64,000 nt of DNA from Microbispora amethystogenes. GTDB taxonomy: Bacteria; Actinomycetota; Actinomycetes; Streptosporangiales; Streptosporangiaceae. The translations under genes were made by a program, and so were the position numbers. A model generated the notes under the pieces. The model was not told the DNA's origin and searched no databases. It saw nothing but the letters and a program-made list of their open reading frames with translations. Positions 29,220 through 38,485 of this stretch are shown here, piece after piece; the stretch's first letter is position 1, and every line of letters starts with the position of its first letter. The stretch lies in the NCBI RefSeq assembly GCF_016863015.1, contig NZ_BOOB01000024.1, positions 1 to 64,000 on the forward strand, given 5' to 3'.

Positions 29220-30151
29220 CTCCGGTACAACCCGTCCTCGCCGAAGGAATGCGCCAGCCTGTTGGCGCCCCAGATGAGCAGGAGCGAGATCACGCTCTTG
29301 AAGAGCCCGGCCGCGGCGCCCAGGCTGTAGTCGGCCGTGCCGATGCCGTAGTAGAAGGCATAGGTGTCCAGCACCTCCGCGGTCTCGTGGCCGACCGCGT
29401 CGCGCTGGATGAGGAACTGCTCGAACCCGACCGAGAGCGCGCCGCCGAGGCGGAGCACCAGCATCAGCACGATCACTCCGCGCAGACCCGGAAGGGTGAT
29501 GTGCCACATCCGCCGGAAGGGTCCGGCGCCGTCCACGGCCGCTGCCTCGTAGAGCCCGGGATCGATGGCCGACAGAGCGGCCAGGAAGACGACGATCCCC
29601 CAGCCTGCCTCCTTCCAGACGACCTGGGAGGTGACCAGCAGCACGAAGGTGCCCGGATCGGTGGTGATGTCCCACGTCTGCAGGTCGTGCGAGCGCAGGA
29701 ACTGGTTGAGCGCGCCCGCACCACCCAGCATCTGCTGAAATATCGTGATGACCAGCACCCACGAGAAGAAGTGGGGCAGGTAGACGACCGACTGGATGAA
29801 GGTGCGCACCCGCACGCTGAGCACCGAGTTGAGCAGGAGCGCCAGCGCGATCGGGATCGGGAAGAACAGGACCAGCTGGACCAGGCTGAGACAGAGCGTG
29901 TTCCGGAGCGCGCCCCAGAACAACGGGTCGGCGAACAGCCGGCGGAACTGGTCGAAGCCCGCCCACTCGCTGTTCCCGACCCCGACCGGCGGGTCGTAGT
30001 ACTGGAAAGCGGTGAACAGTCCGAACAGCGGGGCGTAGTTGAAGACCAGCAGCAGGACGACCGCGGGAGCCACCATGATCAGCAGGGAGCGGTCGCGCCG
30101 CGGCCTGATCCGGCGGCCCGGACGCTCCTGCAGCGGGTGAGGGGTGGTCAC
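29216..30151 (-). CDS. Sugar ABC transporter permease (LplB/MalF type)
   Basis: A 311-residue membrane permease starting at a GTG that overlaps the stop of the solute-binding gene by 4 nt (GTGA). It has six helices, LLIMVAPAVVLLLVFNYAPL at the N-terminus and an EAA loop LYEAAAVDGAGPFRRMWHIT followed by LPGLRG. It pairs with the permease encoded downstream to form the heterodimeric CUT1 channel. YAFYYGIGTADYSLGAAAGL near the end is characteristic of the LplB subgroup. Confidence 0.9.
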   Translation of the reverse strand: MTTPHPLQERPGRRIRPRRDRSLLIMVAPAVVLLLVFNYAPLFGLFTAFQYYDPPVGVGNSEWAGFDQFRRLFADPLFWGALRNTLCLSLVQLVLFFPIPIALALLLNSVLSVRVRTFIQSVVYLPHFFSWVLVITIFQQMLGGAGALNQFLRSHDLQTWDITTDPGTFVLLVTSQVVWKEAGWGIVVFLAALSAIDPGLYEAAAVDGAGPFRRMWHITLPGLRGVIVLMLVLRLGGALSVGFEQFLIQRDAVGHETAEVLDTYAFYYGIGTADYSLGAAAGLFKSVISLLLIWGANRLAHSFGEDGLYRR

Positions 30152-31809
30152 CGGCCCGTGCCGTACTTGTCCAGCACGTTGTCGGTCATCCACTGCTTGA
30201 GCCGGTCGCCGCCGCCACCGGTCTTCCAGGTGGAGACGGCGGCCTGGACCTCGGAGACCTTCGTTCTCCCGTGGTAGCAGTCCTTGACGGCGTCCTCGAC
30301 GGCCTGCGCGGCATCGGCCGCCGACAGCGACCGGGGCATGCCGATGTTCATGTTCCAGAAGACCGGCTTGTAGAGCGCCCTGACGTTGGCGGCCTGCCAG
30401 GCGGCGTGGTCCCTGGTGACGACGGCGGCGCCGGGGTTGCTGATCACGGCGGGCGGCGAGGCCAGGAACGGGAAGGTCATCGCCTGGACGAACTTACTGC
30501 CGTCCTCGGTCGCGGTCGGGACCCCGTCCTTCATCGTGAAGTGGACGCCCTCGACCCCGAAGTTCACCATCGTGTACTCGGCCGAGCCGAAGGGGGCGGC
30601 CAGATAGTCGGCGACCGCCAGCAGTTCCTCGATCTGGTCCGGCCGCAGCCTGCTGTTGAGATAGCTGACGACGTTCGTGGAGGGTCCCATGGCGACGCGA
30701 GGCGGGCTCGTGCCGTCGGCGGCGAAGAAGTCGAACGCGCCGCGGCGGTAGTCCGCGTCGGCGGCGGTGCCGGACTGGTGGTCGGCGAGGCTCCAGGCGC
30801 CGGTGCCGCCCCCACTGATCAGCACCTTGCCCGAGTAGAAGCGGGTGGCGGCGTCCGCGTTCCGGCCGGCGACGGCGTCCGGATGCAGGTAGCCCGCCCG
30901 CGCCAGGCGGTGGTGCCAGTCGAGCGCCTCGAAGAACTGCGGCATCTCGTACTTGTGGATCAGCCTCCCGTCCTGGACGTCCCACGTCAGGGGGACGTTC
31001 CAGGCGGGGAAGAGATAGGTCCACACGTCGTCGAAGGCCCAGACGCCGCGTCCGGCGTCCGTCAGCTCCTTGCCCAGGTTCATCAGGTCGTCGGCCGACC
31101 GCACCTGGCCGGGGGTGATTCCCTTCGCCTCCAGGATGTCCCGGCGGTGGAAGACGGCGCCCGCGACGACGAAGTCGCTGGAGAAGGAGGGGATGCCGTA
31201 CAACCTGTCGCCCCACGCTCCGGTCTGCCAGGCGCCGGTCGGGATGGCGGCGAGGTTCGGATACCTCTTGATCCTGTCGCCCGCCAGGTAGGGCGTGAGG
31301 TCGGCGAGTTGCGTCCCGGCCAGCCCGCCGACGTCGAAGATGGAGTTCCACCAGGTCGGCAGCTGGATCCAGTCGGGCAGGCGCCTGGCGGCCGTCATCG
31401 TCGGGACGATCGTGTTGTAGTTGTTGCCGTCCGCCGGCTTCATGGTGAGGGTGACGCCGAGGGCCGTGTTCATGGCCTCGTAGAAGGAGTTTCCCGCCGG
31501 TGGCACCGTGCCCCACAAGGGCGTGACGGCGGTGTAGCTCCCGCCCCTGCCCGGAGTGCCCCGGACGGTGGCGACCCGGCTGGAGGGGTAGGTCAGGAAG
31601 GCCGGATCGGTCGCGGCTCCCGCTCCGCCCGCCACGGACGGGATGTCCGGCCTGACCGGGCCGCTGGGCACGTAGGCCGGCAACGCCGCTCGCAGGCCCG
31701 CCCCGGTGTTCGCGCCGGCCTTCTGCCGCGCCCCGCCACCGCAGGCGGCGAGCAGGGGAGCCGCCGCGGCGAGGGCGACGAAGCTTCTGCGGTTCAACTC
31801 GGGTCTCAC
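30148..31809 (-). CDS. Extracellular sugar-binding lipoprotein of the ABC transporter
   Basis: A 553-residue lipoprotein. The twin-Arg-like RRSFVALAAAAPLL leads to the lipobox LAAC (C23), so it is anchored on the outer face of the membrane. The large size and WIQLPTWWNSIF, GIPSFSSDFVVAG and a late FWNMNIGMP are typical of LipO/LplA-type (family 1) oligosaccharide-binding proteins. It starts at GTG and is the first gene of a three-gene operon with 4-nt overlaps. LacI-type and CGAAA-N-TTTCG-type operators stand just upstream. Ligands are probably oligosaccharides released by the neighbouring hydrolases. Confidence 0.88.
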   Translation of the reverse strand: MRPELNRRSFVALAAAAPLLAACGGGARQKAGANTGAGLRAALPAYVPSGPVRPDIPSVAGGAGAATDPAFLTYPSSRVATVRGTPGRGGSYTAVTPLWGTVPPAGNSFYEAMNTALGVTLTMKPADGNNYNTIVPTMTAARRLPDWIQLPTWWNSIFDVGGLAGTQLADLTPYLAGDRIKRYPNLAAIPTGAWQTGAWGDRLYGIPSFSSDFVVAGAVFHRRDILEAKGITPGQVRSADDLMNLGKELTDAGRGVWAFDDVWTYLFPAWNVPLTWDVQDGRLIHKYEMPQFFEALDWHHRLARAGYLHPDAVAGRNADAATRFYSGKVLISGGGTGAWSLADHQSGTAADADYRRGAFDFFAADGTSPPRVAMGPSTNVVSYLNSRLRPDQIEELLAVADYLAAPFGSAEYTMVNFGVEGVHFTMKDGVPTATEDGSKFVQAMTFPFLASPPAVISNPGAAVVTRDHAAWQAANVRALYKPVFWNMNIGMPRSLSAADAAQAVEDAVKDCYHGRTKVSEVQAAVSTWKTGGGGDRLKQWMTDNVLDKYGTGR

Positions 31810-31837
31810 AGTGGGGGCCGTCCCCTTCGAGGTCGTC

Positions 31838-31914
31838 GAAGCGCTTCTCCGTCGCCGCGAGACTAGTGACCCGTTTTCGGGAAGAACAAGAACACGACAT
31901 AAACGAAATTTTCG
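31838..31914 (-). promoter_or_regulatory. Control region of the sugar ABC operon: GAAGCGCTTC and CGAAATTTTCG
   Basis: GAAGCGCTTC at 31838-31847 is a perfect LacI-type palindrome 29 nt before the solute-binding gene. CGAAA-T-TTTCG at 31904-31914 exactly matches the CGAAA-N-TTTCG palindrome of actinomycete xylanase promoters. Two superimposed controls (a pathway-specific LacI and a shared polysaccharide regulator) are inferred. Confidence 0.65.
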
Positions 31915-31965
31915 ACGACCTGGTCGGACGACTGTCCCTCGATGAAAGAATCACGGTCCTGGCGG

Positions 31966-34272
31966 TCAGGGGGCGAGGGAGAAGTAGTTCTCCTCCTCCT
32001 GGACGAAATGCAGCCGCAGCACCGAGTGCAGCCCGTACAGGCAGGCGCGCAGGTCCTCCAGCTGCTCGGGCCGCAACCGGCCGGCGGCGCCGGCGACTCT
32101 CACGTGCGTGCCGATCCGGCGGGCCAGGCGGTCGATCTCGCTGTGCGCCCGGCTCATCGTCGCGGTCGCCTCCCGTCCGCCGAGGGGACCGGCCAGCGCG
32201 GGGTAGAGCTCGTGCTCCTCGGCGTACTCGTGCGGCAGCAACCGCTCGGTCAGCAACCGGTCGACCTCCCGTACGGCGTCCAGCACGCGCGGCCCGTGCT
32301 CGACGGTGAGCAGGCTCGCGGCGTCGCGTACGGCGTCCAGCACGTCGGCGAGATCGTCGTGCTCGGCGGCGAAGCGGCGGATCAGGTCCTCGGTGGCCGG
32401 CTCCAGCACCGGCCCGGCGCCGGGCCGGGGGAGCACGGCACGCAAGGCGTTGACGATGACCACCACGTCGATCCCCTCCTGCAGCAGCGCCCCGGCCGCG
32501 GGGGGCAGCAGGCCCAGCAGCGCGGCCACCATGGCCGCCAGCGACAGGGCCATGCCGCCCGCGGCCGACTGCACGGCGATGCGCCGCGTGCGCACCGCGA
32601 TCTCCATGGCGTCGGCGAGCCGGTCCACCCGGTCGGTGACCAGCACCACGTCGGCGGCCTCGGAGGAGGCGGTGGACCCGCGCGCTCCCATCGCCACCCC
32701 GACGTCGGCCGCCGCCAGCGCCGGGGCGTCGTTGATGCCATCGCCGACCATGACCGTCACGGCCCGTGCGGCCTCCGCCCTGACCGCGGCGACCTTGTCG
32801 GCGGGCGACTGCTCGGCCCGCACCTCGTCGAGCCCGACCACGGCGGCGACCTCCCGGGCGGGCTCGGCGCGGTCGCCGGTCAGCATCAGCAGGCGGCCGA
32901 TCCCCGCCGAGCGCAGCCGCCGCAGCGTACGGGGAGCGTCGTGCCGCAGCGGGTCCAGCAGCAGGACCGCACCGCACAGCGCGCCGTCGACGGTGAGCCA
33001 GGCGACGGCGGCGCCGTCCAGGGCGGCCCGGTTGTCGGCCGCGCGAGCCCAGCCGGGCCGGGCGTCGAGCGGTGTCGTCGTCTTGCCCACGGTCACGCGC
33101 CGCCCGTCCACCGTGCCGGCGACCCCGCGGCCGGGCTCCTCGGTCACCTCCCGCGGCGCCGGCAGCGCCAGGCCGCGGGCCCGCGCCTCCGCGACGATCG
33201 CCTCGGCCAGCACGTGAGCGGACATCTGGTCGAGTGAGGCCGCCAGCCGCAGCACCTCCGAGGGCGTACGGCCGGGGGCGGCGACGACCTGCAGTACCCG
33301 CGGACGGCCGGTGGTCAGGGTGCCTGTCTTGTCCAGCAGGAGGGTGCGGGCCCGCCCCAGCCGCTCCAGCGCTCCGCCGTCCCGGACGACGACGCCCCGG
33401 CGGGCGGCCCGCGACAACCCCGAGACGATCGCGACCGGGGCGGCCAGCAGCAGCGGGCACGGGGTCGCCACCACCAGAACCGCCACCGCCCGCACCGCGG
33501 ACCCGCTGAGCCACCACGCCGCCCCGGCGACCCCCAGCGACAGGGGCAGGAACCAGGCGGCGTACCGCTCGGCCAGCCGCACCACCGGCGCCCGCTGCGC
33601 GCCCGCCTGCTCGGCCAGCCGGACGATCTGCGCGTACGTGCTGTCCTCGGCGGTCGCCGTCGCCTCGATGTCGACCGCGGCGCCGGCGTTGACCACGCCG
33701 CTGCGGACCGCCTCGCCGGCGCCGCGTTCCACCAGGGCGGACTCCCCGGTCAGCGCGGACTCGTCCAGCATCGCCGGCCCGGTCAGGATCCGGCCGTCCA
33801 CCGGCACCACCTCGCCGGGGCCGGCCACCACCACGTCCCCGATCCGTACGTCCGCCAGGGGGACGACGACCACGTCGTCGCCGCTGCGGCGACGGGCGGA
33901 GCGCGGCGCGCGCTCCAGCAGCGCACGCAGATCGCGTGACGCGCGGCGCTCCGCCGCCGCGTCCAGCGCCCGCCCGGTGGCCAGCATCAGCGCGATCAGG
34001 GCCCCGGCCAGGTGCTCCCCGACGGCCAGGGTCCCGGCCAGCGCCAGCGCCGCGATCAGGTCGACACCCGCCCGCCCCTTCCGCACCGCGGCGGCCACCC
34101 ACACCACGGCGGGCACGACGGCCACCGCGGTCCCCGCCGTCCAGAACCCGTCAGCGACGGCCGTGGCCCCGGCCAGCCAGGCCGCGCCACCGCCCACCAG
34201 CGCGCCGCCGGTCGCCACCAGGAACGCCTGTTCACGCCACCGATCACCCAGGACGCCGAGAGGACACGGCAT
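31966..34272 (-). CDS. P1B-5-type metal-transporting ATPase with C-terminal hemerythrin domain
   Basis: A 768-residue membrane pump. The start MPCPLGVLGDRW is chosen for its GGAGG site. It has VATPCPLLLAAPVAIVSG (TPCP metal site, C272), phosphorylation D314 in DKTGTLTTG, MVGDGINDAPALAAADVG and the QEGID...NALR motif of the P1B-5 subgroup, with no N-terminal HMA domain. After the last helix, residues ~590-768 form a hemerythrin-like bundle (AEEHDDLADV-type entry, LLPHEYAEEHELYPAL, LRLHFVQEEENYF), which could bind a di-iron centre. A P1B-5 ATPase with such a domain is known from Acidothermus. Ni, Co or Fe export with iron or oxygen sensing is inferred. Confidence 0.85.
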   Translation of the reverse strand: MPCPLGVLGDRWREQAFLVATGGALVGGGAAWLAGATAVADGFWTAGTAVAVVPAVVWVAAAVRKGRAGVDLIAALALAGTLAVGEHLAGALIALMLATGRALDAAAERRASRDLRALLERAPRSARRRSGDDVVVVPLADVRIGDVVVAGPGEVVPVDGRILTGPAMLDESALTGESALVERGAGEAVRSGVVNAGAAVDIEATATAEDSTYAQIVRLAEQAGAQRAPVVRLAERYAAWFLPLSLGVAGAAWWLSGSAVRAVAVLVVATPCPLLLAAPVAIVSGLSRAARRGVVVRDGGALERLGRARTLLLDKTGTLTTGRPRVLQVVAAPGRTPSEVLRLAASLDQMSAHVLAEAIVAEARARGLALPAPREVTEEPGRGVAGTVDGRRVTVGKTTTPLDARPGWARAADNRAALDGAAVAWLTVDGALCGAVLLLDPLRHDAPRTLRRLRSAGIGRLLMLTGDRAEPAREVAAVVGLDEVRAEQSPADKVAAVRAEAARAVTVMVGDGINDAPALAAADVGVAMGARGSTASSEAADVVLVTDRVDRLADAMEIAVRTRRIAVQSAAGGMALSLAAMVAALLGLLPPAAGALLQEGIDVVVIVNALRAVLPRPGAGPVLEPATEDLIRRFAAEHDDLADVLDAVRDAASLLTVEHGPRVLDAVREVDRLLTERLLPHEYAEEHELYPALAGPLGGREATATMSRAHSEIDRLARRIGTHVRVAGAAGRLRPEQLEDLRACLYGLHSVLRLHFVQEEENYFSLAP

Positions 34273-34503
34273 GTCGAGCCTCCACGCGTGGAAGTGTCGC
34301 CGAAGTGTCGCCTCCATCCGACAGCCCCGGCGGGCCGGCGAATAGTGCCGAACGGCCCCCGAACCGTCACCACTCGGCAACCGCGGCCGACGGTAGGCTG
34401 CTGTGATCCGAATGGGCCCGCGTTCCGGGGGGACGATGTCCACTTCCCTTCTCCTGTGCCTGGCCGGGGCCATCCGGCCGTCGTACGGCGAAGTGATCGG
34501 CGC

Positions 34504-35991
34504 ATGACCATCCGGGCCGCGGTCCGGCCGCGGGAGGGGGCGGAGGGCCGGACGCGTGGGCGGATCCCGTGGCTCGCCCTCGTGGCCGCGGGCTACGGGA
34601 CGGCCCAGCTGGCCCTCGTCACGCCTCTCCTCGGGCTCGGCTGGGACGAGACGGTGTATCTATCCCAGGTCGATCCGCGCAATCCGGCCGCCTACTTCAG
34701 CGCGCCGCGTTCGCGGGGGATCAGCTTCCTGGCGGCCCCCGTGCTGGCCGTCACCGGCTCCACCCCGGTGATCAGGATCGTGCTGGCGCTGCTGTCGGCC
34801 GTCGCGCTCTACGCGGCGTACCGCGTCTGGCGCCCGCTGCTCGGGCCCGGCCGGACCGCGCTCGCCGCCCTGCTGTTCGCGGGCCTGTGGGTCACCGTGC
34901 TGTACGGCCCCCAGGCCATGCCCAACCTGTGGGTGGCGCTGTCGGCGGTGGCGGCGACCGGCTGGTTCCTGCGCGCCCAGCGGCCCGGCGCCTCCTGGGG
35001 CGTGCTCGTCGGCCTGGGCGGCTCAGTCGCGTCGGCCACGCTCTTCCGGTTCTCCGACGGCGTCTGGCTCGCGGCGCCGCTGCTGGCCGCCTGCGGCGTG
35101 GTGCCCGCCTGGCGGCGCCCGGCCCCCGCCCTCGCCGTCGCGGGCGGGCTCGCCGCGGGCGCCGCCCAATGGGTCGCCGAGGCGTACGTGCGATGGGGCG
35201 GCGTCGGCGCCCGCCTGCACGCCTCCAGCGCCACCGAAGGCGGCATGGGCCTGCACTGGGCCGGGGGAGACGCCTGGCGAAGCCTCAACGGGCCTCTGCT
35301 GTGCCGCCCCTGCGCGGTCCCGCTGACGCACCCGGCGCTCACGCTGTGGTGGCTGGCCCTCCCCGTGCTCGCGTTGACGGCCTGCGCGGTGGCCCTGCGC
35401 ACCGGGCGGGCGGCCGAGACAGTGCTGCCGGCGGCGTGCGCCACCGCGCTGAGCGTCCCCTATCTCCTCCTCATCGGCTACTCCGCGCCGCGCTTCTTCC
35501 TGCCCGTGTACGCCCTGCTGGCCCTGCTCGTCGCCACGCTGGCGGCGCGTACCGTGCGGGCCGTCCGTCCGGTGTCCGGCCGGGTCGTCGTCGCGGGTGT
35601 CCTGGCCGCGCTGCTCGTCGCGCACCTGACGGTGCAGTACGAGGTGCTCCAGGAGAGGACCGCCGGTGCGCGGGCCACCGCCGACCGCTACCGGGCGGTC
35701 GCCGACGGACTGCGCCGCCTCGGCCTGCGCCCGCCCTGCCTGGTCACCGGCAGTCACTCGCAGCCGATCGGCTACTACGCCGGCTGCGCCTCCGCCGACG
35801 TCAGCGGCAACAACCGCAACATCACCGAAGCCGCCCTGCTGCGCCGCGCCGCGACCGAACCCACCGCGGCGCTCGCCGACAGAAGCTCCCCGCCTCCCGG
35901 CTACGTCCAGGCGTGGAGGGCCCACCGGCTCCGGGGCACCGGCTACACCGCCTACCTCCCTCGCCGCGCCGCCGGTGGCCGGCGGTCCTGA
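34504..35991 (+). CDS. Polytopic membrane protein, glycosyltransferase-39/87-like
   Basis: A 495-residue protein with about ten hydrophobic segments. An early acidic loop (GLGWDETVYLSQVDPRNPAA) resembles the catalytic first-loop Asp/Glu of GT-C polyprenol-phosphate glycosyltransferases. The last ~120 residues are soluble (GLRRLGLRPPCLVTGSHSQP ... ADVSGNNRNIT) and probably face outside. The sugar and acceptor are unknown. It stands alone, divergent from the P-type ATPase gene. Confidence 0.65.
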   Translation: MTIRAAVRPREGAEGRTRGRIPWLALVAAGYGTAQLALVTPLLGLGWDETVYLSQVDPRNPAAYFSAPRSRGISFLAAPVLAVTGSTPVIRIVLALLSAVALYAAYRVWRPLLGPGRTALAALLFAGLWVTVLYGPQAMPNLWVALSAVAATGWFLRAQRPGASWGVLVGLGGSVASATLFRFSDGVWLAAPLLAACGVVPAWRRPAPALAVAGGLAAGAAQWVAEAYVRWGGVGARLHASSATEGGMGLHWAGGDAWRSLNGPLLCRPCAVPLTHPALTLWWLALPVLALTACAVALRTGRAAETVLPAACATALSVPYLLLIGYSAPRFFLPVYALLALLVATLAARTVRAVRPVSGRVVVAGVLAALLVAHLTVQYEVLQERTAGARATADRYRAVADGLRRLGLRPPCLVTGSHSQPIGYYAGCASADVSGNNRNITEAALLRRAATEPTAALADRSSPPPGYVQAWRAHRLRGTGYTAYLPRRAAGGRRS

Positions 35992-36139
35992 CCGGCGTCC
36001 GAATCCTTGACCACCGCGAGTCCCGGGGATTCGGCCGGCGGGGTATCACCGTCAGAAGGGCTGGTGTTCCGTAGCGACTTGGTGACCACGCGGGAAACCG
36101 CCCTGCTCGTGCCGGACCGCACGCTCATCGGGGGGTCAC

Positions 36140-37120
36140 ATGGAAACCCGAGGTCTCGTCTGCTGGAGAATCTCGCTCACGACCGCGGGCACGGTCGTCC
36201 TTCTGTCCGTGGGAGCCGGGTGCGCGATGGCGGCGTCCGCTCCTCGTTCGGACGACGTCGACCCGTCCACGCGTACCAACGTCACGAAGTCGATGAAGGG
36301 CGAGGCGCTGGCGAACGTCACCTACCGCGCCTACGCCAAGCAGGCCGACCGGGAGAACCTGCCCGATGTCGCGAACCTGTACCGGCACACCGCGCACACC
36401 GAGTTACGCGAGCACTTCACCGAGCAGGCGGAGCTGATCGGCCTGGTCGGCGACAACGCGGCGAATCTCCGCGACAGCATCGGCGGTGAGTCGTACGAGG
36501 CGACGACGATGTACAAGAAGTTCGCCCGGCAGGCCAGGGCGGACGGCGACCAGGAGGCCGCCAGGCTCTTCTCCGAGGTGGGCCGGGACGAGGCCAGGCA
36601 CCGGGAGAAGTTCCGCCAGGCGCGGAAGGCCATCACCGACCCGTCGTCCGGGGCGACGATCCCGACCGACGTACGGGCCGAGCCGGTGGAGATCCAGGCC
36701 GGCCCGGCCAAGGTCTCCTCGTCCAGGACCCTGGAGAACCTCCGGGCGGCGATGAAGGGCGAGGCCTTCGCCTACGCCAAATACACCCTCTACGGGGACC
36801 GGGCGCGGGAGACCGGGCAGCCCAGGCTCGCCAGGCTGTTCCACCGCACCGCCGCCGTCGAGCGCACCGAGCATTTCGCCGCGCACGCGAACCTGGCGGG
36901 TGCGGTCCGCGACACCGGGACGAACCTGTGCGCGACGATCAAGGGGGAGACGTACGAGGGCACGCGGATGTACCCGGGCTTCGCCCGGAAGGCCTCGGCC
37001 GCCGGCGACACCGAGGTGGCCGCAGTGCTCAACGGCACCGCGAAGGACGAGCTGAGGCACGCGAAGGCCTTCTCCGGAAAGGTCGCCAAACTCGGCAGGC
37101 AGTGCCCCACGTCGAGCTGA
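36140..37120 (+). CDS. Exported protein with two rubrerythrin/ferritin-like domains
   Basis: A 326-residue protein with a signal sequence (ISLTTAGTVVLLSVGAG, then AMAASA) and two tandem rubrerythrin-like four-helix domains (~45-165 and ~190-315). Each has ESANV-type helices: MKGEALANVTYRAYAKQADR with HTELREHFTEQAEL and DEARHREKF, then again MKGEAFAYAKYTLYGDRARE with ERTEHFAAHANL and DELRHAKAF. The Glu and E-x-x-H ligands of a di-iron site appear in both copies. There is no rubredoxin domain. Cytoplasmic rubrerythrins scavenge peroxide; an exported double form is unusual. It could act in iron handling outside the membrane. Confidence 0.75.
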   Translation: METRGLVCWRISLTTAGTVVLLSVGAGCAMAASAPRSDDVDPSTRTNVTKSMKGEALANVTYRAYAKQADRENLPDVANLYRHTAHTELREHFTEQAELIGLVGDNAANLRDSIGGESYEATTMYKKFARQARADGDQEAARLFSEVGRDEARHREKFRQARKAITDPSSGATIPTDVRAEPVEIQAGPAKVSSSRTLENLRAAMKGEAFAYAKYTLYGDRARETGQPRLARLFHRTAAVERTEHFAAHANLAGAVRDTGTNLCATIKGETYEGTRMYPGFARKASAAGDTEVAAVLNGTAKDELRHAKAFSGKVAKLGRQCPTSS

Positions 37121-37128
37121 CACCAGAG

Positions 37129-37160
37129 GCGGATGGGCGACGGAATCATCGCCCACCCGC
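37129..37160. terminator. Bidirectional hairpin between convergent genes
   Basis: GCGG-A-TGGGCGA pairs with TCGCCCA-CC-CGC around CGGAATCA. It sits exactly between the stops at 37120 and 37170. Confidence 0.55.
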
Positions 37161-37169
37161 CCGGAAGTC

Positions 37170-37790
37170 CTACTTCAGGAGCTTCCTCATGGTGCTGATC
37201 TCCGCGGACTGACTGGTGATGATGGAGCCGGCGAGCCGCCTGGCCGGCTCGTAGACGCCGGCGCCCTGCTCCTCCTCGGCCATGGTGACGGCGCCCTCAT
37301 GGTGCTGGATCATCATCGTCAGGAACGCCCTGTCGAAGGTGGCGCCTTCGAGGCCCTTGAGTTTGTTCATGTCCTCGCGGGACATCATTCCGGGCATGCC
37401 GTGGTCCATATGGTCCATCGGCATGCCGTCCTCGCCGGGGACCTCGACGCCCCAGCTCTCCAGCCAGCCCGTCATCGTCCGGATCTCGGGATCCTGGGCG
37501 GCTTCGATCTGCCTCGCCAGCTCCTTGACCTTGCCGCCGGCGGCGCGCCCCTCAGCCAGCCTGGCCATCTCCAGGGCCTGGCGGTGGTGCGGGATCATCA
37601 TCCGCGCGAACCAGATGTCCCGCTCGTTGTGATCGGCGGCCGGACTGGTGGCAGGAGTCCGCGATTCGGCCGGTGTCGCGGACGTGGACGACATGGAGGA
37701 CACCTCGCGGGTGGCGGTGTCCGTGGAGCCGCAGGCACCGGCCAGCAGGCCGGTCGAGATCAGGGCGGCGGGAACGGCAAGACGCTTCAT
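37170..37790 (-). CDS. DUF305 lipoprotein
   Basis: A 206-residue secreted lipoprotein with lipobox LAGAC (C20). A Ser/Thr-rich spacer leads to a DUF305 domain containing the duplicated signature: RDIWFARMMIPHHRQALEMA near residue 70 and FDRAFLTMMIQHHEGAVTMA near residue 155. A Met/His-rich loop (GMPMDHMDHGMPGMM) between them is well suited to bind copper. DUF305 proteins often travel with copper-resistance genes, and here the copper operon starts 400 nt away on the opposite strand. Function inferred: periplasmic-side copper binding. Confidence 0.85.
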   Translation of the reverse strand: MKRLAVPAALISTGLLAGACGSTDTATREVSSMSSTSATPAESRTPATSPAADHNERDIWFARMMIPHHRQALEMARLAEGRAAGGKVKELARQIEAAQDPEIRTMTGWLESWGVEVPGEDGMPMDHMDHGMPGMMSREDMNKLKGLEGATFDRAFLTMMIQHHEGAVTMAEEEQGAGVYEPARRLAGSIITSQSAEISTMRKLLK

Positions 37791-38201
37791 GGACGAACAC
37801 TCTCCGTGTGCGGGTATGGGCATGGCAGGTCGTCAGAGCTCGACGGCGGACGCTCGTTGAGCGCGCCTTCCCCACCCGGATCACGCAGAGTCGCGGAGCG
37901 CGACTGCGCGCCACACTCTTGTAGTGACAGTGGCGACATTACCCAGCGATCCGTGGGTTCCCCGCATCGCCTCGCGACGTCATCCCATTGCTTGCCCATG
38001 AATCGCTTCTGGACCTGACCTGCGGATGGGCGACACCCACGAGCTTTCCCTGCCGGACGGCTCTGGTGGCGGCTGTACCACGCCGAGAGGTGTACCACTT
38101 GGCTCCCTTCGGGGAGCGAACCAGGGAAGACAAACCCCATGGGGGTATGTTACGGTCGCTCCGTATTTACCCCCTAGGGGTACTAGGCGAAGGAGGACGA
38201 C
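37791..38201. promoter_or_regulatory. Divergent control region of the copper genes with two C4-N-G4 operators
   Basis: CCCCATGGGG at 38135-38144 (within ACCCCATGGGGGT) and TACCCCCTAGGGGTA at 38168-38182 resemble the C-tract/G-tract operators bound by CsoR-type copper repressors. A third copy, TACCCTAGGGGGGTA, lies before the second copper chaperone at 39573. No csoR gene is in the window. The rest of this 411-nt gap holds the DUF305 promoter side and nothing else I can identify. Confidence 0.65.
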
Positions 38202-38477
38202 ATGTGCACGGCATGCGCGTGCGGCACGGAGACGGCTCAGGCCGAGGTGGTCACTGAGACGGGTACGGCGGACGGCAGGGTCTATCGGGTGAGCGGGATG
38301 ACCTGCGGCCACTGCGCCTCGTCGGTGTCCGGGGAGATCGGCAAGGTAGGCGGCGTCACCGGCGTGACGGTCGATCTGCCGACCGGCGCGGTCGCCGTCA
38401 GCGGCTCGGGATTCACCGACGAGGAGATCCGCGCCGCGGTGGAGCAGGCCGGCTACACACTGGCCGGCCAGTCCTAA
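38202..38477 (+). CDS. copZ: Copper chaperone with extra N-terminal Cys cluster
   Basis: A 91-residue cytoplasmic protein consisting of one heavy-metal-associated domain (YRVSGMTCGHCASSV, GMTCxxC) that carries Cu(I) to a P-type ATPase or repressor. It is longer than classical CopZ by an N-terminal stretch, MCTACACG, holding three extra Cys that could form another soft-metal site. A strong GGAGGACGAC ribosome site and the C4-N-G4 operators precede it. Confidence 0.85.
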   Translation: MCTACACGTETAQAEVVTETGTADGRVYRVSGMTCGHCASSVSGEIGKVGGVTGVTVDLPTGAVAVSGSGFTDEEIRAAVEQAGYTLAGQS

Positions 38478-38485
38478 GAGTTCAG

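Noticed and set aside
30494-34102. Very long open frame on the minus strand, about 1200 codons
   Set aside because: It is out of frame with the well-supported P1B-5 ATPase and sugar-binding genes on the same strand and is dominated by Arg, Gly and Pro, the usual signature of GC-rich shadow frames.
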